DNA of 6,726 nucleotides from the NCBI GenBank assembly GCA_018900295.1, contig JAHIGH010000092.1, forward strand, positions 1 to 6,726, read 5' to 3'. The notes beneath the pieces are model-generated. The model saw nothing but the letters and a program-made list of their open reading frames with translations, was not told where the DNA came from and did no database searches. This document shows, piece by piece, positions 1 through 5,168 of this stretch; position 1 is the first letter of the stretch; every line of letters begins with the position of its first letter. This stretch comes from Patescibacteria group bacterium. Lineage in GTDB: Bacteria; Patescibacteriota; Microgenomatia; Levybacterales; UBA12049. The position numbers were made by a program, and so were the translations under genes.

Positions 1-315
1 AAAAGCACCGGATTGAAAATTTGCCATCAAGGGATTGCCGGAAAAATCATATGGGTTCCAGAAGGCAATTTGACCCTTTTTGAACATCTCAATCGCAAAA
101 TGTTTCCATGGATATAATTCTCTGATCACGTCCGTCCCTTGCGATTTGTTGGGCACTCCCCCGGCAGCGAAGCCGTTAAAGCCTCGCGAATTATAAGGAT
201 TGGTACCAACAAGTAAATCTCCGGGGAAGGGCATATCGCCTTTGAATACAGGATAAAAGAATATAGCAACAACACAGAAGAAGACTAACGCAATGAGGAT
301 TATTTCTTTTTTCAT
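1..315 (-). CDS. YfhO-like polytopic membrane protein, N-terminal part (runs off left edge)
   Basis: This is the first 105 codons of a gene that continues beyond base 1. Residues 4-24 form a hydrophobic segment that acts as signal anchor or first membrane helix. A polar region follows with features usual in YfhO-like and related large GT-C-type membrane proteins: FPGDLL at 30-35, an acidic/aromatic DVIRELYPW stretch at 62-70, and GQIAFWNPYDFSGNPLMAN at 81-99. The start codon overlaps the stop of the upstream glycosyltransferase by one base (TAATG), and no Shine-Dalgarno precedes it, so translation is probably coupled. Family knowledge places such proteins in envelope polysaccharide or glycoprotein assembly, where YfhO proteins are proposed to glycosylate cell-wall polymers. 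The exact substrate is unknown. The family call is fairly firm from the motif layout, but the C-terminal two thirds or more are not visible. Confidence 0.75.
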   Translation of the reverse strand, partial: MKKEIILIALVFFCVVAIFFYPVFKGDMPFPGDLLVGTNPYNSRGFNGFAAGGVPNKSQGTDVIRELYPWKHFAIEMFKKGQIAFWNPYDFSGNPLMANFQSGAF

Positions 316-1826
316 TACGGTTTAATTTTATACAGCGTAAAAAATCGGCCCTCTTCCTCTTTTTCAATCTGGAGTATTTTTTCAGCAGGCCAGGAATCGG
401 GCGCTATACCAACATGCTTGCATGATTCGCATTCTTGGTAGAAAATAAAATAAGTTGGCATTTTTTTGCTTGCCGTAATTATTTCTTCGGGAGGCGTACC
501 GCCAACCGGCCAGAAACCTACGATTTTGATATTGGGATTTTTGTCAAGATATACCTCCAAGGCATAAGGCATAAGACCGAACGTGCCTTGTGTCCCAACG
601 AATATTTTTTTGCTTCTCGCTTCTTCTTGAAGAAATTTCACACTTTCCGGTACTCCTACACCTGAAGGCCAACCTGTAATGAACTGATCCTTGTCTGACT
701 TCGGAACTTGGGCTTCTTTGAAGTCTTTGATGATATAAAAATCCTTTATCAGAAACATAAAAATAAATACAAAAAGAATAAGGATTTTCGCCCCAAAAGG
801 TTTTACTTTTCCGATGAGGAAATACAGGGAATATGCCGCTAAAGGAATAAGCGGGATGGTCATGAACAACATAAAACGAGGATAGAGTAATTTGCCGAAA
901 AGAGCTGTGCTGACTAAAGGAATAATAAACCAGAGCAAAAGGAGAGTTTTTTCCTTCAAATATTTTGAACTTATCATAAAAGAAGCGAGAACAAGAATCA
1001 AAAAAGGCGCGGAGGCGTAACCATTTAGCCAATTTAGAAAAGATGCTAAATTATTAAAAAAATAGGTGAAGGGATGCGCCTGCCACTGCGCCGGGGAATA
1101 GATAAAGACGTAATTTTTTTGATTTATGATATAGAAGAAGGGCGATAAACGTAAAATAGAATATATAAGATTGGCCATACCGGCCGCGACGAGCGCATAT
1201 ATAACCCAGTGAATAAATTTTTTGTTTCGAAATTTTTCTTTGAAATTGAATAGAAGCAGTGAAAAAGGCAATAAGATAAGGGCGAAATTGGCGCTGGTTT
1301 TGGTAAGCATTCCCGCGCCTAAAATCATACCGAGAATGAGCGCAAGATCCAGCCTCATGCGTCTTATCAATAAAATTTCAAAATATAATGACCAAACGAT
1401 AAATGCCGCAACCAATGAATCATAGAGGGCTATCCGATCATATACCAGGGCAAAAGGGAATAAAACGTAGAGCAAACAAGCCAGAATTGCCGTCTTTTGA
1501 TTTTTGAATATTTCTTTGGTCAGGAAAAATATGCCGACCAAAGTAAAAAATCCTGAGAGGACTGATACCAGTCTTCCTGCAAGCAGCGGGTCTTGTACAA
1601 AACGCAAAAAAATCATAGCAATCCAAACGTACATTGGTTGCTTCCCGTCGGTTAGAGAAATGAACCGCCAAGACGCATCCTGAAGAGCAATTTGTGACCA
1701 GCGGATATAAATTGCCTCATCGGTAAAAATAGGTATGCCTAGAATATTGTAGAGGCGGGTAAAAAAGTAAAGAGCGGTAATTAGTACTGCCGCGATGACT
1801 ACGAAATTTCTTTTGATAAAACCCAT
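315..1826 (-). CDS. GT39/PMT-type (ArnT-like) membrane glycosyltransferase
   Basis: This is a 503-residue polytopic membrane protein of the GT-C fold. The first membrane helix spans about residues 8-27. It is followed by the first extracytoplasmic loop with the acidic pair D36-E37 (IFTDEAIY), where GT39 enzymes place their catalytic Asp, and by DGKQPMYVW at 60-68, typical of PMT_2 proteins. YDRIALYDS at 129-137 is another family-like loop. Many hydrophobic helices follow up to about residue 365, then a soluble tail of about 130 residues containing a CxxC pair (C466, C469). The reaction is inferred to be transfer of a sugar from a polyprenyl-phosphate donor to an acceptor outside the membrane; donor and acceptor cannot be read from sequence. 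Its stop overlaps the ATG of the YfhO-like gene, so the two form an operon. The ATG at 1826 is preceded by a -10-like TATAAT only 8 bases away and by no Shine-Dalgarno. Confidence 0.85.
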   Translation of the reverse strand: MGFIKRNFVVIAAVLITALYFFTRLYNILGIPIFTDEAIYIRWSQIALQDASWRFISLTDGKQPMYVWIAMIFLRFVQDPLLAGRLVSVLSGFFTLVGIFFLTKEIFKNQKTAILACLLYVLFPFALVYDRIALYDSLVAAFIVWSLYFEILLIRRMRLDLALILGMILGAGMLTKTSANFALILLPFSLLLFNFKEKFRNKKFIHWVIYALVAAGMANLIYSILRLSPFFYIINQKNYVFIYSPAQWQAHPFTYFFNNLASFLNWLNGYASAPFLILVLASFMISSKYLKEKTLLLLWFIIPLVSTALFGKLLYPRFMLFMTIPLIPLAAYSLYFLIGKVKPFGAKILILFVFIFMFLIKDFYIIKDFKEAQVPKSDKDQFITGWPSGVGVPESVKFLQEEARSKKIFVGTQGTFGLMPYALEVYLDKNPNIKIVGFWPVGGTPPEEIITASKKMPTYFIFYQECESCKHVGIAPDSWPAEKILQIEKEEEGRFFTLYKIKP

Positions 1827-1834
1827 ACAGGAAG

Positions 1835-1864
1835 ATTATACATAAAGAATAAAACTATAAGCAA
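1835..1864 (-). promoter_or_regulatory. Putative promoter of the glycosyltransferase operon, near-leaderless
   Basis: On the minus strand a perfect TATAAT (1835-1840) lies 8 bases before the ATG at 1826. A weak -35-like TTGCTT (1859-1864) sits 18 bases upstream of it. Initiation 6-8 bases after the -10 would put the transcript start at or within about two bases of the start codon. The -35 match is poor (3 of 6), so the call rests on the -10 and on the same arrangement at other genes here. Confidence 0.45.
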
Positions 1865-1902
1865 ATGCGATCAGTTGACTTTTGATGCGTTAAGTGAAAT
1901 AC

Positions 1903-2106
1903 TTAGCGTTGATATAAAGGTATGAAAAATTCTAAAGGTAGAGCTAAATGGACAAGCGGAAGAAGCACAATAGCACGTGTGACGAATAATACGAAAGTCA
2001 ACTTAGCAATCAAACAAAAAGCAATAGCTACTTCTTTTCGGAGATTTAATTCATCACGGGGAAAATAAACCGTATCCTCTTCTAAAAAACTTTCTACTGT
2101 AAATGT
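1903..2106 (-). pseudogene. Fragment of a small membrane protein with no start codon, cut off at the IS edge
   Basis: This frame is open for 67 codons and has no ATG, GTG or TTG before the hydrophobic part. The translation begins with a charged stretch (SFLEEDTVYFPRDELNLRKE), followed by about 40 strongly hydrophobic residues (AIAFCLIAKLTFVLFV, then AIVLLPLVHLALPLEFF), enough for one long or two short membrane helices, and ends in IPLYQR. A polar head followed by membrane segments looks like a real protein rather than noise. The frame is closed upstream by a stop at 2107-2109, inside the likely left edge of the insertion-sequence remnant. I infer that the insertion, or a later rearrangement, removed the 5' end. 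It ends 76 bases before the glycosyltransferase start on the same strand, so it may once have belonged to that envelope operon. I do not recognise the family. A 48-codon basic open frame on the opposite strand (1922-2068) is the competing explanation. Confidence 0.35.
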
Positions 2107-2178
2107 TTACCAATAAATATCGCTATTTTATTTTCCCGGGTTTTATATTATATTGTATCTACCTCAAATGTTAATTAA

Positions 2179-2693
2179 CGACGCCGGAATTTATTATTAT
2201 CAAAAATCAAAAAAAGGAAACTGGTCAAAATTTCTCCGGCAACCATAGATCGTCTTTTGAGAAAATACAAAAAACGTCCTATTGGAAAAGGCAGATCATA
2301 TACAAAACAGGGAACTCTTTTAAAAACTCAGATACCGATACGAACATTTGCTGACTGGACTGAAAACAAGGTAGGGTTTTGTGAGATTGATCTTTGTGGT
2401 TATGATACACAAGAGCAAGTTGCTATACTTAATGAGTTTTATAGCGTATTACGGCTCTATACCAATTTCTTTTTATCGGTGATGAAATTAAAAGAAAAAA
2501 TCAGAATTGGCAGTAAAGTTATCAAAAGATATGACAAACCAACAGCGCCATATCAAAGAATTTTACAGGCAAAAGATGTATCAAAAAAATAAAAAATCGT
2601 TTGAGAAAACAATATAAAACACTTAATCTTGTATACTTAAAAAGACAGATTGATTCAATTCTCAGACGCTTAAAACCAACGCCGGTTCGGTGA
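2179..2693 (+). pseudogene. DDE (integrase-core) transposase pseudogene: N-truncated, core-deleted, frameshifted
   Basis: The readable frame starts after an in-frame stop at 2176-2178 and gives a helical lead-in, then KISPATIDRLLRKYKKRP, TKQGTLLKTQIPIRTFADW and GFCEIDL. I recognise this as the run leading into the integrase-type catalytic core of a large transposase family of roughly 400 or more residues, often labelled ISNCY or 'integrase catalytic domain'. The Asp at 2389-2391 corresponds to the first catalytic residue. The frame then jumps at about 2392-2400 to GYDTQEQVAILNEFYSVLRLYTNFF, which in intact relatives follows the end of the core. The segments with the second Asp (DNGSEF-type) and the Glu (NDxxxVEQKN-type) are therefore missing, an in-frame loss of roughly 120 residues. 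The frame stops at 2590-2592, right after an A7 run. One base back, the sequence continues as IKNRLRKQYK to RRLKPTPVR and ends at TGA 2691-2693, the expected family C-terminus. The element is non-functional and probably had an intact autonomous relative. Confidence 0.75.
2583..2592 (+). other. A7 run with stop: frameshift site in the transposase remnant
   Basis: In the transposase frame the sequence reads TCA AAA AAA TAA. The A AAA AAA heptamer followed directly by a stop has the form of a -1 slippery site. The -1 frame restores the conserved C-terminal 39 residues. A simple loss of one A during decay gives the same picture and is more likely, because the catalytic core is already deleted. 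Confidence 0.45.
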
Positions 2694-2695
2694 CA

Positions 2696-2711
2696 TTTAC
2701 TCATGAGTAAA
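2696..2711. repeat. 16-base perfect palindrome at the IS right edge
   Basis: TTTACTCATGAGTAAA is its own reverse complement. It begins three bases after the TGA that ends the transposase remnant. It may be part of the terminal recognition sequence of the element or a protein-binding site. It has no T-run after it and no loop, so it is not a terminator. Confidence 0.5.
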
Positions 2712-2712
2712 C

Positions 2713-2824
2713 GAATCGGGTAAAGGGTGAATTATTAGTGAGGAAATACTGTAGATGGACAGGTTAGAAATTAATACAGGGAGGTTGAGAAGTATTTGAA
2801 AGGGGTGTTTTTTGATTTTTGTGC
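2713..2824. other. Intergenic gap with no recognisable gene
   Basis: This stretch lies between the IS remnant and the stop of the 183-residue gene. On the minus strand it has no ATG, and I see no hairpin with a T-run. Its one notable feature is TACTGTAGATG (2747-2757), which matches TACTGTAAATG (2095-2105) on the other side of the element at 10 of 11 bases. Confidence 0.5.
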
Positions 2825-3376
2825 CTAGGCTACTTTTCGTCTTATTATAGGAGCCGCGTGGATGCCCGGCTTGGCACGGAGACGATTCATGCTAATCACA
2901 CCCAGGCCGTCTTCACGGTCGTAAACAATGCCGGCATATTCGTTCTTCTCTGTCCGGGTTTTGGTTATAATAAAGTTACCCTTGAATATATCCTTACCGC
3001 TATGTTTCACGTAGTATAATATTATTTGAGCATAATCGCTAGCTTCACCTATGGCGGCTTCAACTTCAGGAATTTGCTTACTAATTTTGCTTGAAAATTC
3101 TTTTACTTGTCTCTCTTGCCGGAAGAAATTTTTGTTACTGCTATTTAGGAGCAATGGACTGCGCGGTTTTATAGCAACTTCAAAAGGGCGTGAAGTTTGT
3201 TTTTCAAATTCCCAATCTTTGTGCCAATTCGAATAAAAATTTGCGCCTTTTTCTCGTAGCGAGTCCAGCGATTCCTCTTTAAGAATAATGATTTCATAAC
3301 CGAGGCTTTTTAAAGCTTCCTTTGTTTCTTGAGAAAATTCAGCAGGAGTTTTTTTCATACCAGGTTCTTTTTCCAT
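2825..3376 (-). CDS. Uncharacterised 183-residue soluble protein
   Basis: I cannot assign a function. The sequence is soluble, without signal peptide or membrane helix. Residues 12-45 look helical (a short acidic/basic opening, then LKSLGYEIIILKEESLDSLREKG). An aromatic-rich patch NFYSNWHKDWEFEK at 47-60 follows, then RPFEVAIKPRSPLL at 63-76, a charged helix with FFRQERQVKEFSSKISKQIPEVEAAIGEASDYAQI at 84-118, and a beta-looking, glycine-containing end. The WHK patch plus the EVAI-P segment resembles a conserved uncharacterised family I associate with candidate-phyla genomes; I cannot verify that here. The start at 3376 is preferred over the Met at residue 7 because a TTGATT/TAAAAT promoter lies just before it, although neither Met has a Shine-Dalgarno. 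It lies downstream of the hydrolase gene on the same strand, with a separate promoter in the 73-base gap. The gene ends in TAG. Confidence 0.7.
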   Translation of the reverse strand: MEKEPGMKKTPAEFSQETKEALKSLGYEIIILKEESLDSLREKGANFYSNWHKDWEFEKQTSRPFEVAIKPRSPLLLNSSNKNFFRQERQVKEFSSKISKQIPEVEAAIGEASDYAQIILYYVKHSGKDIFKGNFIITKTRTEKNEYAGIVYDREDGLGVISMNRLRAKPGIHAAPIIRRKVA

Positions 3377-3385
3377 AGTTGCTTT

Positions 3386-3414
3386 ATTTTATCATAACTA
3401 TAGGCTATAATCAA
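3386..3414 (-). promoter_or_regulatory. Putative promoter of the 183-residue gene, near-leaderless
   Basis: The minus strand carries TTGATT (3409-3414), a 17-base spacer and TAAAAT (3386-3391), which match the housekeeping consensus at 4 of 6 and 5 of 6. Nine bases separate the -10 from the ATG at 3376. A start 6-8 bases after the -10 leaves a leader of one to three bases. This is among the best-formed promoters in the window, and it supports the first Met. Confidence 0.55.
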
Positions 3415-3449
3415 TCTTATGTACTTTGAGCGTGATGATGAAGAGGTTA

Positions 3450-4490
3450 TTATTCGGAAAATTCTTTTTTGTAAAAATTTACCGTATTTAAAACCGCATC
3501 CGGCCAACTATTTGGAAGCATATTGTGGTCTGCATTGGGATAAGTGAAATAATCTACTGAAACATTGTGTTTTTTAAGTGTTGATACCAGATCATCCGAC
3601 CGCCAGTAAGGAACCTCCTGATCTTCCAGTCCCTGATTTATTTCTATAGGAGCCTTGATCCATTTATAATAATTTACCGGAGAAAATAATTCCGTATCAT
3701 AAATATCCTCGAAGTCCGAGAGCGTTTTCCGCATCGCTTTTCCCTGGTCATCGGATTCATCACTATAATAGATAATAGAATAAGGAAATGAAGTAGAAAC
3801 AGGCGCCCACAGAACTGTTGGATATGTAGCCGCGCTTATCGCGAGCGTTGACAAGGCGATATGTCCTCCGTTGCTGTGTCCCCAAATTCCTATTTTACTC
3901 ATATCCCCGGTAATGCTGCCCGAATAGCTTGCTTCCAAACCGCTATTTAAAGAAGGCAGGGACGATAATAATGTCAGGGCTGTGATATAGGTTTGGAACC
4001 TGTTCTCAAACGAGTCAGCAGATGGGCTGGCTGATGATCCGAAACCTAAAAAGTCCGGCGCTAAAGTAATAAAGCCGTCTTTTGCCAAAACTTGAGCAAC
4101 GTGCTCTGTCCCAATCCCGGGTTTGTAGATATTGTCGGGAACAAATCCCCTGAACATTATAATCACAGGGTATTTTCCGCTTTTTTTGGGTATATTCATG
4201 AGCCCGCTCACTCTTTTCAATGTTTTGTTTTCCGGAGTTTGCGGGACCGAATAATAAAAAATTTGGGAGATCGAATCTTCATTCTCATCGGTAATATCAG
4301 CTAAAGTTATTTGGGTTTTGGGGAAGGTTGTTTTTTTCAGATTTTCAAAAGTATACGCAAGAAGAGGCTTGGGCGCGGGTTTTTCCGTAATGATTTTCTT
4401 CGTAAACCAGTTGTTTTGCGTAATATACAGAAATTCAATTGTGACAACTGCAAATAGAATTAGCGACAAAAACCCCAGGAATTTTTTCAT
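3450..4490 (-). CDS. Membrane-anchored or secreted alpha/beta hydrolase (dienelactone hydrolase / S9 peptidase-like)
   Basis: This 346-residue protein has an N-terminal hydrophobic anchor at 4-23 with no lipobox Cys, so it is probably exported and tethered outside the membrane. After a linker, the alpha/beta-hydrolase fold begins near residue 93: YPVIIMFRGF (107-116) holds the oxyanion-hole segment, LAPDFLGFG (143-151) follows, and the nucleophile elbow is GHSNGG (204-209) with Ser206. The likely triad partners are Asp290 in GLEDQEVP and His322 in NADHNML, spaced as in prolyl-oligopeptidase-like and dienelactone-hydrolase-like enzymes. Whether it acts as an esterase, an acyl-peptidase or something else is not visible. 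It ends in tandem TAA TAA. An AAAGG lies shortly before the ATG, but a TAAAAT only 11 bases upstream suggests the leader may be too short to carry it. The next gene on the same strand is the 183-residue unknown. Confidence 0.85.
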   Translation of the reverse strand: MKKFLGFLSLILFAVVTIEFLYITQNNWFTKKIITEKPAPKPLLAYTFENLKKTTFPKTQITLADITDENEDSISQIFYYSVPQTPENKTLKRVSGLMNIPKKSGKYPVIIMFRGFVPDNIYKPGIGTEHVAQVLAKDGFITLAPDFLGFGSSASPSADSFENRFQTYITALTLLSSLPSLNSGLEASYSGSITGDMSKIGIWGHSNGGHIALSTLAISAATYPTVLWAPVSTSFPYSIIYYSDESDDQGKAMRKTLSDFEDIYDTELFSPVNYYKWIKAPIEINQGLEDQEVPYWRSDDLVSTLKKHNVSVDYFTYPNADHNMLPNSWPDAVLNTVNFYKKEFSE

Positions 4491-4501
4491 AGACCTTTTC
4501 T

Positions 4502-4507
4502 ATTTTA
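4502..4507 (-). promoter_or_regulatory. Putative -10 element of the hydrolase gene
   Basis: TAAAAT on the minus strand lies 11 bases before the hydrolase ATG. No good -35 is visible 16-18 bases upstream. It is listed mainly because the same short spacing recurs at other genes here. If used, the leader would be about 3-5 bases and would exclude the AAAGG that could otherwise serve as a ribosome binding site. Confidence 0.3.
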
Positions 4508-4617
4508 CTACATTACGGTCACATATTTTTAAATTGAGAAATTAGTTTGATAACTCGAATGCGGGAGTGAAGGAGGGGTGTGAACACAAATCGCATGGAA
4601 TTTGGATTTTCATATAT
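4508..4617. other. Intergenic stretch with no recognisable gene
   Basis: This lies between the hydrolase promoter region and the stop of the 35-residue gene. It contains a purine-rich patch on the plus strand (about 4563-4579) but no convincing hairpin with a T-run and no plausible short gene. Confidence 0.5.
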
Positions 4618-4725
4618 TTATTTACTTGCATTCTCGTTCGCTACATACATGAAGAATAATAAAAATATTAACGGAAAAATTGCCGCTCCTGCTGCTCCTC
4701 CTCCTGGTCCCAATTCTGCCGCCAT
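4618..4725 (-). CDS. Small 35-residue Gly/Ala-rich single-pass membrane protein
   Basis: This short gene starts at ATG 4725 and ends in TAA. The head, MAAELGPGGGAAGAA, is flexible and rich in Gly and Ala. It is followed by a hydrophobic stretch of about 14 residues (IFPLIFLLFFMYVA), then a short polar tail NENASK. The layout is that of a small single-pass membrane protein. A Shine-Dalgarno-like AAGAAGG lies 7 bases before the ATG, and an extended -10 (TGATACAAT) lies a further 13 bases upstream. The third positions of the Gly/Ala run vary (GGA, GCA, GCG), which argues against a simple DNA repeat. It lies between the 89-residue gene and the hydrolase on the same strand. The plus-strand frame across the same DNA (4580-4819) looks like its shadow. 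I do not recognise a family; a role with a membrane complex is possible but unsupported. Confidence 0.55.
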   Translation of the reverse strand: MAAELGPGGGAAGAAIFPLIFLLFFMYVANENASK

Positions 4726-4745
4726 AATTTTTACCTTCTTGGATA

Positions 4746-4754
4746 ATTGTATCA
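4746..4754 (-). promoter_or_regulatory. Extended -10 element upstream of the 35-residue gene
   Basis: The minus strand reads TGA TACAAT, a TGN extended -10 with a 5-of-6 hexamer. It ends 20 bases before the ATG, so the leader would be about 13 bases and would contain the AAGAAGG ribosome binding site. No -35 is evident, as is common for extended -10 promoters. Confidence 0.4.
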
Positions 4755-4784
4755 TAAATAGAATATCGTTTTTCGCGATATATT

Positions 4785-5054
4785 TTAATCGCTTATTAAT
4801 TTTTCAAGCATGGTTGTAAATATCTTATTTATACTTTCTCCCGGGAAACTTTTACCATCAACTATTTCATAACCCATAGCGTTGAGTTGGGATACGACTT
4901 CGGCTAAATCTGAATCCTTTGAGATTTTTTTGTTATAGGCAGTAAACCCTAAATCTATAACAGATTGCAACGTCGTATTCCCTTCAAAATACTGAAGAAT
5001 CGCTTCAATAAGCTGCCTTCTGAGTTGTTCTTCGTAGAAATTATACTTATTCAT
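4785..5054 (-). CDS. Uncharacterised 89-residue protein, divergent from the XRE regulator
   Basis: I do not recognise this protein. It is mostly helical by eye: residues 5-24 (NFYEEQLRRQLIEAILQYFE) form an amphipathic helix, TTLQSVIDLGFTAYNKK (27-43) a second, DLAEVVSQLNAMGYEIVDG (49-67) a third, and INKIFTTMLEKLI (75-87) the last. It has no signal peptide, membrane segment or Cys/His metal site. It is transcribed away from the XRE regulator across a 114-base intergenic region, so the regulator may control it. That arrangement is seen for repressor-controlled accessory genes and some toxin-antitoxin pairs, but nothing in the sequence identifies a toxin. The start ATG has no Shine-Dalgarno but has a TTGATT/TAATAT promoter 12 bases before it. 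Confidence 0.65.
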   Translation of the reverse strand: MNKYNFYEEQLRRQLIEAILQYFEGNTTLQSVIDLGFTAYNKKISKDSDLAEVVSQLNAMGYEIVDGKSFPGESINKIFTTMLEKLISD

Positions 5055-5066
5055 GTTAATTTTCTA

Positions 5067-5095
5067 ATATTAATATATTGACGGATATAAATCAA
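5067..5095 (-). promoter_or_regulatory. Putative promoter of the 89-residue gene
   Basis: The minus strand has TTGATT (5090-5095), a 17-base spacer and TAATAT (5067-5072), with 12 bases to the ATG. The -35 hexamer and spacer are identical to those of the 183-residue gene. The expected leader is about 4-6 bases. Confidence 0.45.
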
Positions 5096-5116
5096 GTATA
5101 TTTATGAGGCTACATG

Positions 5117-5153
5117 CTAAGTGTCACTAAGTGGATATAATATTGTCTAACTG
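5117..5153 (+). promoter_or_regulatory. Three phased CTAASTG repeats: probable operator of the XRE regulator
   Basis: CTAAGTG occurs at 5117-5123 and 5127-5133, and CTAACTG at 5147-5153. The starts are 10 and 20 bases apart, so all three would face the same side of the helix. The third directly abuts and overlaps the TGN of the extended -10 of the regulator gene. Between the first two lies a 9-base inverted repeat, AGTG-T-CACT (5120-5128). Position and phasing fit cooperative binding of a small helix-turn-helix dimer that represses its own promoter and perhaps the divergent one. Confidence 0.5.
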
Positions 5154-5160
5154 GGATAAT
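5152..5160 (+). promoter_or_regulatory. Extended -10 promoter of the XRE regulator, near-leaderless
   Basis: TGG GATAAT forms a TGN extended -10 with a 5-of-6 hexamer. The ATG follows 8 bases later, so the transcript would start at or just before the start codon. A perfect TATAAT also lies at 5136-5141 but lacks a good -35; it is an alternative that would give a leader of about 20 bases. Confidence 0.45.
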
Positions 5161-5168
5161 TAAATTTA

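Larger units (their letters stand above)
2099..2712 (+). mobile_element. Degenerate insertion-sequence remnant (integrase-core/ISNCY-like)
   Basis: The core is a transposase pseudogene at 2179-2693. Possible edges come from a short inverted pair: GTAAATGTTTACC at 2099-2111 and GGTGACATTTAC at 2689-2700, whose complement reads GTAAATGTCACC. A 16-base perfect palindrome TTTACTCATGAGTAAA (2696-2711) overlaps the right edge. Exact ends are uncertain because the inverted match is short. The transposase start is missing and 2112-2178 shows no recognisable coding sequence, so the left side has been deleted or rearranged. The element cannot encode an active enzyme. Confidence 0.5.

Noticed and set aside
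544..1032. 162-codon minus-strand frame inside the glycosyltransferase gene
   Set aside because: It overlaps a well-supported 503-residue membrane protein in another frame on the same strand and shows no family features.
1875..2068. Plus-strand TTGACT-17-AATACT promoter followed by a 48-codon basic frame starting at 1922
   Set aside because: The hexamers are fair, but the predicted product is low-information and basic, as expected for the complement of a hydrophobic frame. The minus-strand reading looks more like a protein. It is kept only as an alternative.
4763..4781. Short hairpin ATATCG/CGATAT just after the 89-residue gene as a terminator
   Set aside because: The stem is only 6 AT-rich pairs with a 7-base loop and no T-run follows on the minus strand.
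4580..4819. 79-codon plus-strand frame with an AAPAAPPPGPN stretch
   Set aside because: It is antisense to the 35-residue gene and runs into the 3' end of the 89-residue gene. Its Pro/Ala run is just the complement of the Gly/Ala head, and the minus-strand reading has a better start site.
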